Shown here: positions 1 through 8,398 of the stretch, one piece after another
How positions within the stretch are numbered: the stretch's first letter is position 1
Layout of the letters: each line of letters starts with the position of its first letter
Source of the DNA: Marisediminitalea lipolytica
Lineage (GTDB): Bacteria; Pseudomonadota; Gammaproteobacteria; Enterobacterales; Alteromonadaceae
Reading direction: 5' to 3'
Assembly: GCF_001758465.1 (NCBI RefSeq)
Contig: NZ_MJIC01000010.1
Location: 434,001-498,000, forward strand
DNA: 64,000 nt
Position numbers and translations under genes: made by a program
Notes under the pieces: model-generated
Told to the model about the DNA's origin: nothing
Databases searched by the model: none
The model's input: only the letters and a program-made list of their open reading frames with translations

Positions 1-1790
1 AGGTAAACCAGTTGGCTATCTGTGGGTTGATAGCTTACCTTAACCGTACCCGACAGATTATTGTCTGACAGTTCTGCCTGCATGGGCGGGCGAGGTAAAA
101 TTGACGCCGTATTTAAAAAGTAAAAGCCCCAGCCAGGGGTTTGAAATGGCGCTATTGCTGCAAGAGACTGCGCTGCTGGCATTTGTGCGCTTAACAGTGA
201 ATTGGCGATATCCGTTAATGCCGGGATTGCCGCATAAGGATTCGGCATTTCCTCTGGCAGCATGGATAATCCGTCTATGCCGGGGCCAATTTCGCTATAG
301 TTACCCTTAAGATCCTTATCTTCACTGGTCCAGCGTAAGCCGGTGGTAAGAGTCCAACGGGGTAAAAATTGCCAGTCACTCTGAGCAAACACGGCAACGC
401 TGTCCTGGCTTTGTTTCGCGCTATGCGCAAATTCCGTTCCGCCAGGGGTAGCAGTTGCTACAGGGGCAATCAAACCACCACTTAAGGCACTCAGCGCATT
501 GATGCCGTCAGTTAATGGCTGCAGCTCACTGGCGCTGGTGGCAAAAAATGCAGGAAAGTCGTTGCCGATTATATTGTTAAAGACTAAATCCAGACGCTGG
601 TGAAAATAAAATACACCACCAATCACGGCGAGGTTGTCGGTAGTGTAATGAACGCGAAGCTCCTGGGTAAAAGCCTGTTGAGCGGCATCATTAATGGTGG
701 AAAGCAGTTCACCATCGGAAAAATCGGAGTCGATATAATCGTAGCTGTCGAACTGCCGTAACGCGCTGATAGCAACCAGTGTCAGCTCATCGTTAAGCGC
801 CCAGTCAAGCTGCGCCGAAATACCCTTATCCTGCATCGCAGAGCGTGGTGACGTACTTAATGCGGTGGTGTCATCAAAAAACTGCGCTTTGGTAAATACT
901 GTGGCGTTTACCAGAGGAGAGGCCAGCAGGCTATCAGTACCGAACTTGCCGGGGATTTCTGCAGCTTGCAGATTACCTTGCCAGGTTAAGGCCGCGCAGC
1001 AGCGCTCGTCCAACTCGGCGTAATCTGCAATAACGCGCAGTGAGATATCCTCATCCGGCGTGTAAAGTGCCTGCAGGCGAAACCCTGAGCGGTCGCGGTT
1101 ATTTAATGGTTGCTCAGGGTGAGTTAAATCATCTATCCAGCCATCACGGCGGGCGGTAAAACCACTCAAACGGACGGCGAGAATATCATCCAGCACAGTA
1201 AGTGATTTGGCACCACTGATATTGAGCATATCGTAGTTGCCCGCGGTTAGCTGGATAAAGCCGCTTTGGTCAAAATCTGGCGCTACACTGTTTATCACCA
1301 CTGCGCCTGAAGGCGTATTCTTGCCAAATAAGGTGCCTTGCGGACCACGCAGAATTTCCACCGCACTCAAATCGACCAGGTCGTTGATCACTGAGTTTTG
1401 CCGGGCCCGATAAACGCCGTCAACGTATAAACCCACGGAGGATTCAAAACCAAAGTTTTGTGATGATGTACCGATGCCGCGAATAGCAAAGGCGCTGTTA
1501 GTTGCACTTTGACTTTGAAACGCCGACAGGGTAGGGACGGCTCGTTCGATATCAAAGATATCAAAACTGGCTTTCTCTGCCAGCAAAGTGCCGCTGATCG
1601 CGGTAACCGCAACAGGCACTTCCTGTAAATTCTGCGGGCGCTTTTGCGCTGTGACTTCAATGGTTTCCAGGGTGCTCTCTGCACCGACTGCGGCATTTTC
1701 TGCCATGATCGGGCTACTGAGCAGTGCCAGCGTTAGCGCCGAAAAAGACGGCGCAAACGAATGCTTAAAAAAAGGAACAGGCCGATTCAT
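1..1790 (-). CDS. TonB-dependent outer-membrane receptor, C-terminus cut by window edge
   Basis: An open frame on the minus strand starts at ATG 1790 and runs off the left edge, so about 596 N-terminal residues are visible and the end of the beta-barrel is missing. After a signal-peptide-like start (MNRPVPFFKHSF...) comes a TonB-box-like stretch ETIEVTAQKR, then a plug domain with the usual landmarks: VPVAVTAIS, IRGIGTSS, VGLYVDGVYRAR and VEILRGPQGTLFGKN. This is the arrangement of TonB-dependent receptors of the CirA/FecA type, which import siderophores, vitamins or glycans across the outer membrane using TonB-ExbBD energy. The substrate cannot be read from the sequence, and no transport partner or regulator lies next to it in the window. 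Confidence 0.9.
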   Translation of the reverse strand, partial: MNRPVPFFKHSFAPSFSALTLALLSSPIMAENAAVGAESTLETIEVTAQKRPQNLQEVPVAVTAISGTLLAEKASFDIFDIERAVPTLSAFQSQSATNSAFAIRGIGTSSQNFGFESSVGLYVDGVYRARQNSVINDLVDLSAVEILRGPQGTLFGKNTPSGAVVINSVAPDFDQSGFIQLTAGNYDMLNISGAKSLTVLDDILAVRLSGFTARRDGWIDDLTHPEQPLNNRDRSGFRLQALYTPDEDISLRVIADYAELDERCCAALTWQGNLQAAEIPGKFGTDSLLASPLVNATVFTKAQFFDDTTALSTSPRSAMQDKGISAQLDWALNDELTLVAISALRQFDSYDYIDSDFSDGELLSTINDAAQQAFTQELRVHYTTDNLAVIGGVFYFHQRLDLVFNNIIGNDFPAFFATSASELQPLTDGINALSALSGGLIAPVATATPGGTEFAHSAKQSQDSVAVFAQSDWQFLPRWTLTTGLRWTSEDKDLKGNYSEIGPGIDGLSMLPEEMPNPYAAIPALTDIANSLLSAQMPAAQSLAAIAPFQTPGWGFYFLNTASILPRPPMQAELSDNNLSGTVKVSYQPTDSQLVY

Positions 1791-1912
1791 TAGTATCCCT
1801 GACTGTGATTAATACTAAGTGGCGCTAGTTTAGTGATTATTAAGCGGCAGTGGTAGTTAAGAATGCCAATAAAATGGCATATCAGGCATTAAAACCAGGC
1901 GCCAGGGGTGAT

Positions 1913-2200
1913 TTAGCGAACAGAAGGAAGAGACTGAACCGATGGAGCAACGGATTGATTAATAAAAAACGTTACCGCTGTGCTGTGACCATTAGCATCT
2001 TCGGCATTGGGTCTATCTGTATTCTGGCGCAGTAACCTGGCGACCGGCAGAGGGTTATCAGCACTACGCTGCTTTTTTACTAACAAGGTTTTTGTGTCGC
2101 CGGTGTAAAGGGTACTGACTGAGGCGTTTTCATCTGCCATGGCACTACTGATGCTCAGAACGGCACTTACTATGCTGATGGTCATTAATTGTCTGGTCAT
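1913..2200 (-). CDS. Small secreted protein of unknown family
   Basis: A 95-residue frame starts at ATG 2200, chosen over the upstream ATG at 2230 because GAGG lies a few bases before it and because it opens directly with a signal peptide (MTRQLMTISIVSAVLSISSAMA). The mature part is polar. It contains TLLVKK, a hexapeptide also found in the two DUF3718 paralogues downstream, but I cannot align the rest, so kinship is only a suspicion. It lies between the TonB receptor and the DUF3718 gene, all on the same strand. Function unknown. Confidence 0.5.
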   Translation of the reverse strand: MTRQLMTISIVSAVLSISSAMADENASVSTLYTGDTKTLLVKKQRSADNPLPVARLLRQNTDRPNAEDANGHSTAVTFFINQSVAPSVQSLPSVR

Positions 2201-2320
2201 AACAGCCTCAGTTGGGAACGAATTCAGCACTATTAAATATCAGAGAGGACACAGGATAAACCAGCCCTGTCATACATTGGTATAGCATAATATACCATTT
2301 TGTAAGCTGATGATTTTCTG

Positions 2321-2355
2321 GCTAAATAAAAAAGGAAAGGCGCCTTTCGGCGCCT
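2321..2355 (-). terminator. Rho-independent terminator of first DUF3718 gene
   Basis: Arms AGGCGCC (2338-2344) and GGCGCCT (2349-2355) enclose the loop TTTC. On the minus strand the stem is followed by TTCC and a T-rich tract (the complement of AATAAAAAAGG). It closes the transcript of the DUF3718 gene at 2430-2825. Confidence 0.85.
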
Positions 2356-2359
2356 CACC

Positions 2360-2402
2360 GCAGAGCCCGGAGCTCTGCTACCATGTTGATGGGTTGACAT
2401 GG
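2360..2402 (-). other. Two extra hairpins in the 3' untranslated region of DUF3718 gene A
   Basis: Between stop codon and terminator lie CCATGT/ACATGG (2381-2386 and 2397-2402, 10-nt loop) and GCAGAGC/GCTCTGC (2360-2366 and 2372-2378, 5-nt loop). The same order of hairpins, with a differently sequenced middle stem, follows the paralogue at 3989-4384. That suggests RNA structure rather than chance, though recent duplication could also explain it. Confidence 0.55.
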
Positions 2403-2429
2403 TTCATATCAAACTTTGGGCAGACAGTA

Positions 2430-2825
2430 TCAGAGTCTTGCCATTAATTCTTTTGCAATGGCGTGGTCTTGCAGGCCATTTTCATTAATCCAGGCTTGTA
2501 ACGTTTTGCCATCGTTTTCCTGAACAGTTAAATCACGGCTTGGCATCTTTTTAACTAACAGGGTGCCAACTTCTACGGCGTTACTTGTAATGGCGGTGCG
2601 GATTAAGCTCTGGCCGTCACAGGTAATACCGGTGTAATAGTCATGCAGTTTTAAGCGATAATCTGATTGAACCGAACGCATTTTCTTGCGCAGTTCACCT
2701 TTATCATCGGCAGATACGATGGTGCAAATGTTAGCCAGGGCTTCTTCTACACTCGCGTGAGCAGTGGCGTTAATGGCAAAAGAAGCAGTTAATACAAGCG
2801 CAGCAGTTTTAGCAAATTTCAACAT
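2430..2825 (-). CDS. DUF3718 family secreted protein, paralogue A
   Basis: A 131-residue protein with a signal peptide ending near ATAHA, followed by VEEALANICTIVSADDKGEL, the beginning of the DUF3718 domain. Two cysteines, one in NICTIV and one in GITCDG, are conserved with paralogue B and could form a disulfide. The rest is charged and helical, including the shared segment EVGTLLVKKMPSRDL. It differs from the protein at 3989-4384 at only about a dozen positions of the mature chain. DUF3718 proteins are small periplasmic or secreted proteins common in Alteromonadales, with no function known to me. Its 5' region carries a TTTTG pentamer repeat and its 3' region three hairpins. Confidence 0.85.
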   Translation of the reverse strand: MLKFAKTAALVLTASFAINATAHASVEEALANICTIVSADDKGELRKKMRSVQSDYRLKLHDYYTGITCDGQSLIRTAITSNAVEVGTLLVKKMPSRDLTVQENDGKTLQAWINENGLQDHAIAKELMARL

Positions 2826-3188
2826 GGTAAATATCCTTACGTTTGGTAGCAGCCTAATGGAACTTGTTGTTTTTGTTTTGTTTTGTTTTGTTTGTTGAGG
2901 CTATTAAACCTCAGCAGTGACAGCAGGAAAACAGTGCTGCCAATACAATGGTATTTAAAGTAATACGCTTGCATACTGTTGTTGATACCGTTAAATCAAC
3001 GTAGTGCCCCTTTTACGTAGCGAAATTAAAGGGCTGAAAGGGATCTGCGGAAAAGGGAATACTGAAAGAAAGAGCAGCTGTTGAACCGTACTATTGCTGA
3101 TTTTTACAAAAATGATTGCCTGAATAAGACTAATATTGCTTACTAGCGGATTCCAGGATTAGCAGAATAATGCGTGTATTAGCCGCTT
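2826..3188. other. Intergenic region with TTTTG repeat tract
   Basis: No gene is visible. Positions 2871-2894 hold about four and a half copies of TTTTG (CAAAA on the minus strand), 46-70 bases upstream of the DUF3718 start. A small hairpin, TGAGG/CCTCA, sits at 2896-2913. The rest, up to the end of the VOC gene, shows nothing recognisable. Confidence 0.5.
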
Positions 3189-3569
3189 CTATAAGCGCTT
3201 TTCTACTTTCCAGGGGGGATTTAAACGATTTTCGCCTGCCCAGTAAAGCTTGATTTTATTACCCGATGGATCTTTAAGAACAGCTTCTCGCCAAAGATAC
3301 CTTTGCTCTGTCGGTTGCTGTTCAAAACGGATGCCTTTCTCAGACAATTGGGCGCAAAGTTCATCAAGATTCTCATGTTCGAAGTAAATCACTGAATTGT
3401 TTTTAAACGCTCCAAGTTCAAGAAATAAGGAAAATGTTGAATTTCCATCGGGACAAGAAAATCTAGCGTAGTGTGGTGTATCGACGATCTGAGTGAAGCC
3501 GAGTTTCAGATAAAAATTTACAGCAACATCCATGTCTCTTACTGGCAGCGTAACCTGATTGAGTTCCAT
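3189..3569 (-). CDS. VOC superfamily (glyoxalase/bleomycin-resistance-like) protein
   Basis: A 126-residue single-module protein. The start MELNQVTLPVRDMDVAVNFY is the first beta-alpha unit of the vicinal oxygen chelate fold, and VLKDPSGNKIKLYWA is the typical C-terminal strand with the D-P-x-G-N turn. Metal-ligand positions are not the full glyoxalase I set, so a lyase, a binding protein or a resistance protein are all possible. It lies alone between the two DUF3718 paralogues on the same strand, as if caught within a duplication or inserted between the copies. Confidence 0.8.
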   Translation of the reverse strand: MELNQVTLPVRDMDVAVNFYLKLGFTQIVDTPHYARFSCPDGNSTFSLFLELGAFKNNSVIYFEHENLDELCAQLSEKGIRFEQQPTEQRYLWREAVLKDPSGNKIKLYWAGENRLNPPWKVEKRL

Positions 3570-3884
3570 TTAAACTCCTGGCACATAAAAAAGGAAACTG
3601 GCGTAATTGGCGCGTTTTTATGTCACTGCACCGTTCTTGAGTCTGTCTTTGTTATTAATAACAAACTAACAGCCATATTGCTACCTGAGGAAATACTGAC
3701 AATCCGGAAAAAGTACTAAAGAACGAAAAGTAGCGTTTGGGTCGTTATCACCCTGCGGCTGTCGGATCGTGTAAGAGGCAGACTAACCAGGTAATTGTTG
3801 GTTTGCAGCGTGACTATTATCAAGCACTACTTAGCTGGATTTTTTAGTAAATATTGCTGAATTTAAAAGCTCTACACACATAAC
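3570..3884. other. Intergenic region, nothing recognised
   Basis: AT-rich DNA upstream of the VOC gene. A short plus-strand frame crosses it but has no ribosome binding site or recognisable product. No promoter or repeat stood out. Confidence 0.4.
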
Positions 3885-3910
3885 AGAAAAAAGGCGCCTT
3901 GCGGCGCCTT
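3885..3910 (-). terminator. Rho-independent terminator of second DUF3718 gene
   Basis: Arms AAGGCGCC (3891-3898) and GGCGCCTT (3903-3910) enclose TTGC, with a run of T on the minus strand (complement of AGAAAAAA). Upstream of it, still in the 3' UTR, are CCATGT/ACATGG (3943-3948 and 3959-3964) and GCAGGG/CCCTGC (3918-3923 and 3935-3940), mirroring the layout at 2338-2402. Confidence 0.85.
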
Positions 3911-3988
3911 CTAAAGTGCAGGGGACTGCTATCTCCCTGCAACCATGTTGAACTGTTTACATGGCTAGCATGAATTTTGTGCTACCCA

Positions 3989-4384
3989 CTACAGACGAGA
4001 CATTAACTCTTTGGCAACAGCGTGATCCTGTAAACCATTTTCGTTAATCCACGCTTGCAGTGTTTTACCGTCGCTTTCCGGTGCGCTTAAATCGCGGCTG
4101 GGCATTTTCTTTACTAGCAGCGTGCCAACTTCTACAGCGTTGCTGCTGATTGCGGTGCGGATAAGGCTTTGTCCGCTACAAGATATACCGGCGTAATAAT
4201 CGCGTAATTTTAAACGGTAGTCCGACTGTACTGCGCGCATTTTTTTGCGCAGTTCGCCTTTGTCATCTGCTGTAACGATAGTACAGATATTAGCTAATGC
4301 CTCTTCTACATCGGCCATTGCAGTGCCAGTAAAAGCCAGTGATGCAGTAAGTGCAAATAAAGAAGTCTTAACGATTTTCAACAT
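3989..4384 (-). CDS. DUF3718 family secreted protein, paralogue B
   Basis: A 131-residue protein, the same length as paralogue A. A signal peptide ends near GTAMA, then comes VEEALANICTIVTADDKGEL. The two cysteines, the LLVKKMPSRDL segment and the C-terminal KTLQAWINENGLQDH are kept. The ribosome binding region GAGGAGCTGACC precedes ATG 4384. The upstream region resembles that of paralogue A but lacks the long TTTTG tract, and the downstream region carries the same three-hairpin arrangement. The whole transcription unit therefore appears duplicated, with the VOC gene between the copies. Role unknown. Confidence 0.85.
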   Translation of the reverse strand: MLKIVKTSLFALTASLAFTGTAMADVEEALANICTIVTADDKGELRKKMRAVQSDYRLKLRDYYAGISCSGQSLIRTAISSNAVEVGTLLVKKMPSRDLSAPESDGKTLQAWINENGLQDHAVAKELMSRL

Positions 4385-4803
4385 GGTCAGCTCCTCAGAA
4401 TTATTGTTGTTAAAGTAAGGTGTTAGGTGTCAATCAGGTGTTTGTTTTGTCAGGTTCATTAAAGCCCCGCTGGCGATTTTGATAAACAACCAGTGTCATA
4501 CATAGTTATTTAAACGAATACCTTATCGCGCGAGATGAAAGGTCACGTGGTGTTTTTAATTGATAAATATCAGTGGGTTATGGTGTGGCGTGAGACGGGA
4601 ATTTAAAATGCTTATTTTTATGCCGGGCAGATATTTAGCCGGGATAATTTGCAGCTGTAATGATTGCGCTTCCTTCTATGTGATCTAAGTTAATGATTTT
4701 TATAAAGAAAGATGAATGCTAAGGAGGGTGGGCGGCTAATGAATATTTACGCCGCCGCTGGCTTTACCTGACAATGATGAAGTATATGCTGGAATACGCG
4801 CAA
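4385..4803. other. Intergenic region, nothing recognised
   Basis: About 420 bases between the DUF3718 gene B start and the LysR stop. It must contain the DUF3718 promoter, but I could not place -35/-10 boxes with confidence. No frame has coding character. Confidence 0.4.
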
Positions 4804-5727
4804 TCAGGCCGCATGCCGGGCAACTTGAGGGGCCAGAAATGCCTGGGCTATATCGGCTAACTGTTGGCGCACCCAGCGATGAGCCGGATCCTCGTTAGCA
4901 CTAACGTGCCAGTACACATAATAATGCTGTGGTTGCATGGTAAAAGGCAGTGCAGATATCGCCAGGTCGTAGTGCTTGGCAAGATGGGAAGGCAGACAGG
5001 CCAGTAAATCAGTTTTTACCAGTACACTGGGTATGGTGAGATAATGATGGCTTTGCATGGCAATCCGCCGCTGATGACCGAGCCGGGCCAGTTCGATGTC
5101 AACTTCGCAAGGTTGTTCAGGCTGTTGAGTCACTTTGATATGACCACAGGCTAAAAAATTCTCCAGCGTCATGGGCTGTTGAAAGGCCGGGTGATTTCGG
5201 CGGCCTACCACTACCAGATGATCTTCGGCTATTTTTTGTTTGGCCAGATATGGATCGGTCAGCATTTCACTGTCGGCGTAAAAGTCCAGCTGACCACTGG
5301 CCATGGCGTTTAACGCGTTGTTTCTGTTGATGTCGCAATTGCTGATGGTAATTGCGGGAGCCTGACTTTCGATACTGGCAATCAGTCGCGGCAGCATGCT
5401 GGCTTCGATTAAATCACGACAGGCAAATTGAAACGTTTTTTCAGCCACTGCCGGATTAAACTCCCGACTCTGTAAAACACTGGTACGGAGCAGTTCGAGC
5501 GCCTGACGCGCAGGGCCAATTAAATTTTGAGCCACGGGAGTAGGGCTCATGGTATGGCCGGTCCGGACAAACAGTGGATCATTGAGTAAATCGCGCAGCC
5601 GGGCCAGCGAATTGCTCACAGCGGGCTGGGTAATACATAAAACATCGGCCGCTTTGGTAAGGTTGCCCGCCGTGTAAATAGCATCAAAAACGGCAAACAA
5701 ATTTAAATCAATTCGGTTTATATTCAT
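4804..5727 (-). CDS. LysR-type transcriptional regulator
   Basis: A 307-residue protein when started at ATG 5727 (MNINRIDLNLFAVFD). The longer frame begins with TTG at 5742 and adds five residues that are not typical. The N-terminal winged helix-turn-helix reads NLTKAADVLCITQPAVSNSL, then RLRDLLNDPLFVRTG, which closely follows the LysR consensus. A periplasmic-binding-like effector domain fills residues 95-300. LysR proteins usually control a divergent neighbour, but none is adjacent: the next gene upstream is the minus-strand entericidin-like gene. Target and effector are unknown. Confidence 0.88.
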   Translation of the reverse strand: MNINRIDLNLFAVFDAIYTAGNLTKAADVLCITQPAVSNSLARLRDLLNDPLFVRTGHTMSPTPVAQNLIGPARQALELLRTSVLQSREFNPAVAEKTFQFACRDLIEASMLPRLIASIESQAPAITISNCDINRNNALNAMASGQLDFYADSEMLTDPYLAKQKIAEDHLVVVGRRNHPAFQQPMTLENFLACGHIKVTQQPEQPCEVDIELARLGHQRRIAMQSHHYLTIPSVLVKTDLLACLPSHLAKHYDLAISALPFTMQPQHYYVYWHVSANEDPAHRWVRQQLADIAQAFLAPQVARHAA

Positions 5728-5874
5728 GTTTAAGTGGACCAACCAGTTGCTATCGTTGCCACTATTATCACTAGAATTAATATAAAAGCAACATTTCTAT
5801 TACAATGGCTGATTGTCTGACCCGGGAATTGGGGGATGCTCTCATTGGGTTAAGAACATCCCGGCAAGGCTCTC

Positions 5875-6027
5875 TTAGTTAGACGCTTCTTCGGCAGCTT
5901 CTTCAATACCAGCTCCGGCGGACTGGACGTCTTCACCAATGCCTTCTACTGTGGCGCAGCCACTAAGCAGGCTAAAGCCAAAGACCAGTGTAATAAATGC
6001 CACATAACCTGATTTACGTACTTTCAT
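5875..6027 (-). CDS. Entericidin-like small lipoprotein
   Basis: This 50-residue protein is MKVRKSGYVAFITLVFGF followed by the lipobox LLSGC and a short acidic tail (VEGIGEDVQSAGAGIEEAAE). That is the size and pattern of entericidin A/B family lipoproteins: signal peptide, Cys-Ala-Thr-Val, then glycine and acidic residues. The ATG at 6027 is preceded by AGGAGAAC, and that ribosome binding site overlaps the stop codon of the MscS gene, whose frame ends at 6037. The two genes are therefore almost certainly cotranscribed and possibly translationally coupled. Entericidins are linked to envelope stress and stationary phase in enterics; here only the family resemblance is visible. Confidence 0.8.
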   Translation of the reverse strand: MKVRKSGYVAFITLVFGFSLLSGCATVEGIGEDVQSAGAGIEEAAEEASN

Positions 6028-6036
6028 AATGTTCTC

Positions 6037-7038
6037 CTAGCTTTCGTCGGGTTCACTGTTTTTTTGCTGAAATTGATTACGTTGCGCTGCTTTATCTGCC
6101 TCTGCCGGTTTTTGTGTATCCCTTTCTTGCTTTTGCTGCCGGGCTGCATGCTGATTCAGCATCGCGCTCAGGCTCTCGCCGCCTTTGGCGCCAAAATCCA
6201 AAGTGCGTATGGGGAACGGGATAAGGATATCCGCTTCGGTAAGGGCCCGTTGTATGGTGACTATCGCCTGATGCCTGGCAACCATAAAACCCGGCTCGCC
6301 CGGATAGTCTATCCAGAACCACACCAGCAGATTAATGCTGCTGTCTCCAAAAGACTCTGCCCATACTCCGGTGTCGTGTTTATCGATAACAAAGTCGAGG
6401 TCATTAATAGCGTTTGTCAGCACTTCTGCTGCCTGCTGGGGATCATCTGCATACGAAATGCCCACTGGCACTTCGATTCGGCGCTTACCATTTACGCTGT
6501 AGTTGGTAAGAATATTGCGGAATAAAATTTTATTGGGAATGATTTCCCGCTGGCCAAAAAACGTCATCACATGGGTGTTTCGCAGGTTTATGGCTTCAAC
6601 ATTACCAAACACGCCATTTGCCTCTATCACGTCACCAATCTGAAAAGGCTTGCGAATGCCCATGGCAATGCCGGCAATAAGGTTTTCGGTGATGTCCTGA
6701 AAAGCAAAACCGATGGCCAGGCCAGCGATACCCGCACCGGCTAACAGCGACGTAACCGTACCCCGCAGGCCGACAAAATCCAGTGCAATAAAAACACCGG
6801 CAGTCGCTATAGCGACCCGGATGATAGAGGTCAGTAAGCCTACAATCTGTTTAGAATCAAACGTTCGTGACAAAACACGCTGGGACAGATTGCCAGCTAT
6901 TTTAGCCAGCACGCCAAAGGCGATGGCAATAATAATGGCCACGGCAATATTAGGAAGGTGTTTTATACTGGCCTCTATCCAGCGTTGTAATTTCTCGCTG
7001 ATTAGATCCCAAACGGTGTCCAGTTGTAGTGTTTCCAT
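6037..7038 (-). CDS. MscS-type small-conductance mechanosensitive channel
   Basis: A 333-residue protein. Hydrophobic helices lie at about residues 25-45, 58-90 and 92-118. The third is the glycine/alanine-rich pore helix (LLAGAGIAGLAIGFAFQD), the signature of MscS. The beta domain follows (MGIRKPFQIGDVIEANG; IPNKILFRNILTNYS), and the C-terminus is a Gln/Lys/Asp-rich tail longer than that of E. coli MscS. It acts as an inner-membrane tension valve releasing solutes on osmotic downshock. The adjoining entericidin-like lipoprotein gene starts 10 bases after its stop, giving a two-gene envelope-stress unit. Confidence 0.93.
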   Translation of the reverse strand: METLQLDTVWDLISEKLQRWIEASIKHLPNIAVAIIIAIAFGVLAKIAGNLSQRVLSRTFDSKQIVGLLTSIIRVAIATAGVFIALDFVGLRGTVTSLLAGAGIAGLAIGFAFQDITENLIAGIAMGIRKPFQIGDVIEANGVFGNVEAINLRNTHVMTFFGQREIIPNKILFRNILTNYSVNGKRRIEVPVGISYADDPQQAAEVLTNAINDLDFVIDKHDTGVWAESFGDSSINLLVWFWIDYPGEPGFMVARHQAIVTIQRALTEADILIPFPIRTLDFGAKGGESLSAMLNQHAARQQKQERDTQKPAEADKAAQRNQFQQKNSEPDES

Positions 7039-7334
7039 ATTGCTCCACGCTTTACTGCTGATACAGGGTGACTACCCACATTTAATTAAAGTGATGACGA
7101 TGCAAGCCGTAAACCATATTTGTAATCGGCTTAAATATCTGAATTTTATGTGTTATTTATTTTTTTAGGGCGTGACTGAGAGAGTGGTAAGCGCATTTTT
7201 ACAGTCTGGCCGGTAAGGATTACTTACCTGACAAAGGGCCGTAAAGTTTACAGCGATGCTATTTGCGATTTACCGCTCATGCTTTCAGGCAACGCTGTCT
7301 TTGGTTAAGGTGAGGGAATAAAACAGGAGGGCTT

Positions 7335-7643
7335 ATGACGCTTAAACTCGATGATTCACAGATTAACGAACAGCTTACTGCACTAAACGCAACCTTAAGT
7401 GACGACTGTCAATGGCAGCGTGAGGGTGACGCCATTAGTTGTACGTTTGTTTTTAAGGGATTTATCGGTGCGTTCGGCTGGATGACGCAAGTGGCTATCT
7501 GGGCTGAAAAACTTAAACACCATCCGGAATGGTTTAATGTTTATAATAAGGTGGAAGTCAGATTAACCACCCATGATGCCGGCGGTCTTACCGAGCTGGA
7601 CTTTAAACTTGCACAAAAAATGAATCTGTATTTCTGCAATTAG
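7335..7643 (+). CDS. phhB: Pterin-4a-carbinolamine dehydratase
   Basis: A 102-residue protein, normal for the family. The motif [20 protein letters not shown] includes the H-H-P active site, and [16 protein letters not shown] completes the signature. The enzyme dehydrates 4a-hydroxytetrahydrobiopterin formed by phenylalanine hydroxylase, and the fold also acts as the DCoH dimerisation cofactor. AGGAGGGCTT lies just before the ATG. No phenylalanine hydroxylase gene is in the window, so it appears as a single gene here. Confidence 0.93.
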   Translation: MTLKLDDSQINEQLTALNATLSDDCQWQREGDAISCTFVFKGFIGAFGWMTQVAIWAEKLKHHPEWFNVYNKVEVRLTTHDAGGLTELDFKLAQKMNLYFCN

Positions 7644-7727
7644 CGTAGGTATTAGTGCACTAATTAAGCGTAATGATGGGTATTTAACCGGTTGGTCAAA
7701 AAATTGAAACAATTAAACAATCAGCCC

Positions 7728-7755
7728 TTGCCAACCTCTAAACCCTATGTATAAT
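7728..7755 (+). promoter_or_regulatory. Sigma-70 promoter of the initiator tRNA genes
   Basis: TTGCCA (7728-7733) and a perfect TATAAT (7750-7755) are separated by 16 bases, about 65 bases before the first tRNA. No other gene stands between them, so this most likely drives both tRNAs. Confidence 0.8.
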
Positions 7756-7820
7756 ACGCACCACTTGAACGGCACAGTACATTGAAGTGACTGACAATAT
7801 GTCGTCCAAACCAGTTCAGA

Positions 7821-7897
<77 letters not shown>

Positions 7898-7993
7898 CAT
7901 CTCAATATTTGCGCATTGCGCAAATGATTGACACCAGAAAAAACGCAAATGCGTCGTTAACAAAAACACGTGAATACGTGCAACAGTTTCGGA

Positions 7994-8070
<77 letters not shown>

Positions 8071-8075
8071 CATTC

Positions 8076-8104
8076 AAAACCCTGGCTAAATGCCGGGGTT
8101 TTTT
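8076..8104 (+). terminator. Rho-independent terminator after the tRNA pair
   Basis: AAAACCCTGGC (8076-8086) pairs with GCCGGGGTTTT (8092-8102) around TAAAT, with one wobble pair, and leads into TTTTTTG. It ends the tRNA transcript. Confidence 0.92.
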
Positions 8105-8380
8105 GTTTCTAGCCCGTATGGAAGTAAGTTAGCGAAGAAAGATGTTTATAGATTTGTCGGAGTCGCCGACCGCGACCAGAGGGTGTGGTGCGACACCCTC
8201 TGGACTCCCCGCAGCCCTTATCAGTGAAAAGCGTCATCGTCCCTGGCAGAACAAACCAGACCGTCAATGACGGCACATCCCTGTGCCGCATCGACTGAAT
8301 CCTCATCCATGATGATTCTTCTGGTTTGCTATGTATGCCAGCGACGTTGACAACACTGAAGAAGGGCACAAATATTGTCC
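8105..8380. repeat. Hairpin-rich non-coding block, possible dispersed repeat
   Basis: It contains a perfect 11-bp inverted repeat CCAGAGGGTGT/ACACCCTCTGG (8176-8186 and 8193-8203), plus a shorter palindrome CGGCACA/TGTGCCG. A minus-strand frame (8109-8369) crosses it but is low in hydrophobic core residues and rich in Arg/Cys/Ser, so I regard it as spurious. The composition and hairpins recall intergenic repeats of Alteromonas genomes. Only a genome-wide copy count would prove it. Confidence 0.35.
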
Positions 8381-8398
8381 TTTCTTCGATTGAAATAG

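Noticed and set aside
2871-2894. TTTTG repeats as a CRISPR-like array
   Set aside because: Five-base unit with no spacers; a simple sequence repeat only.
6064-6525. 153-residue plus-strand frame with a hydrophobic start, antisense to the mscS gene
   Set aside because: Lies fully inside the well-supported MscS coding region; its apparent signal peptide is the reverse reading of the Gln/Lys-rich tail.
8109-8369. 86-residue frame on the minus strand after the tRNA terminator
   Set aside because: Covers the 11-bp inverted repeat, has no ribosome binding site, and its Arg/Cys/Ser-rich composition lacks a fold-like pattern; treated as non-coding repeat DNA.
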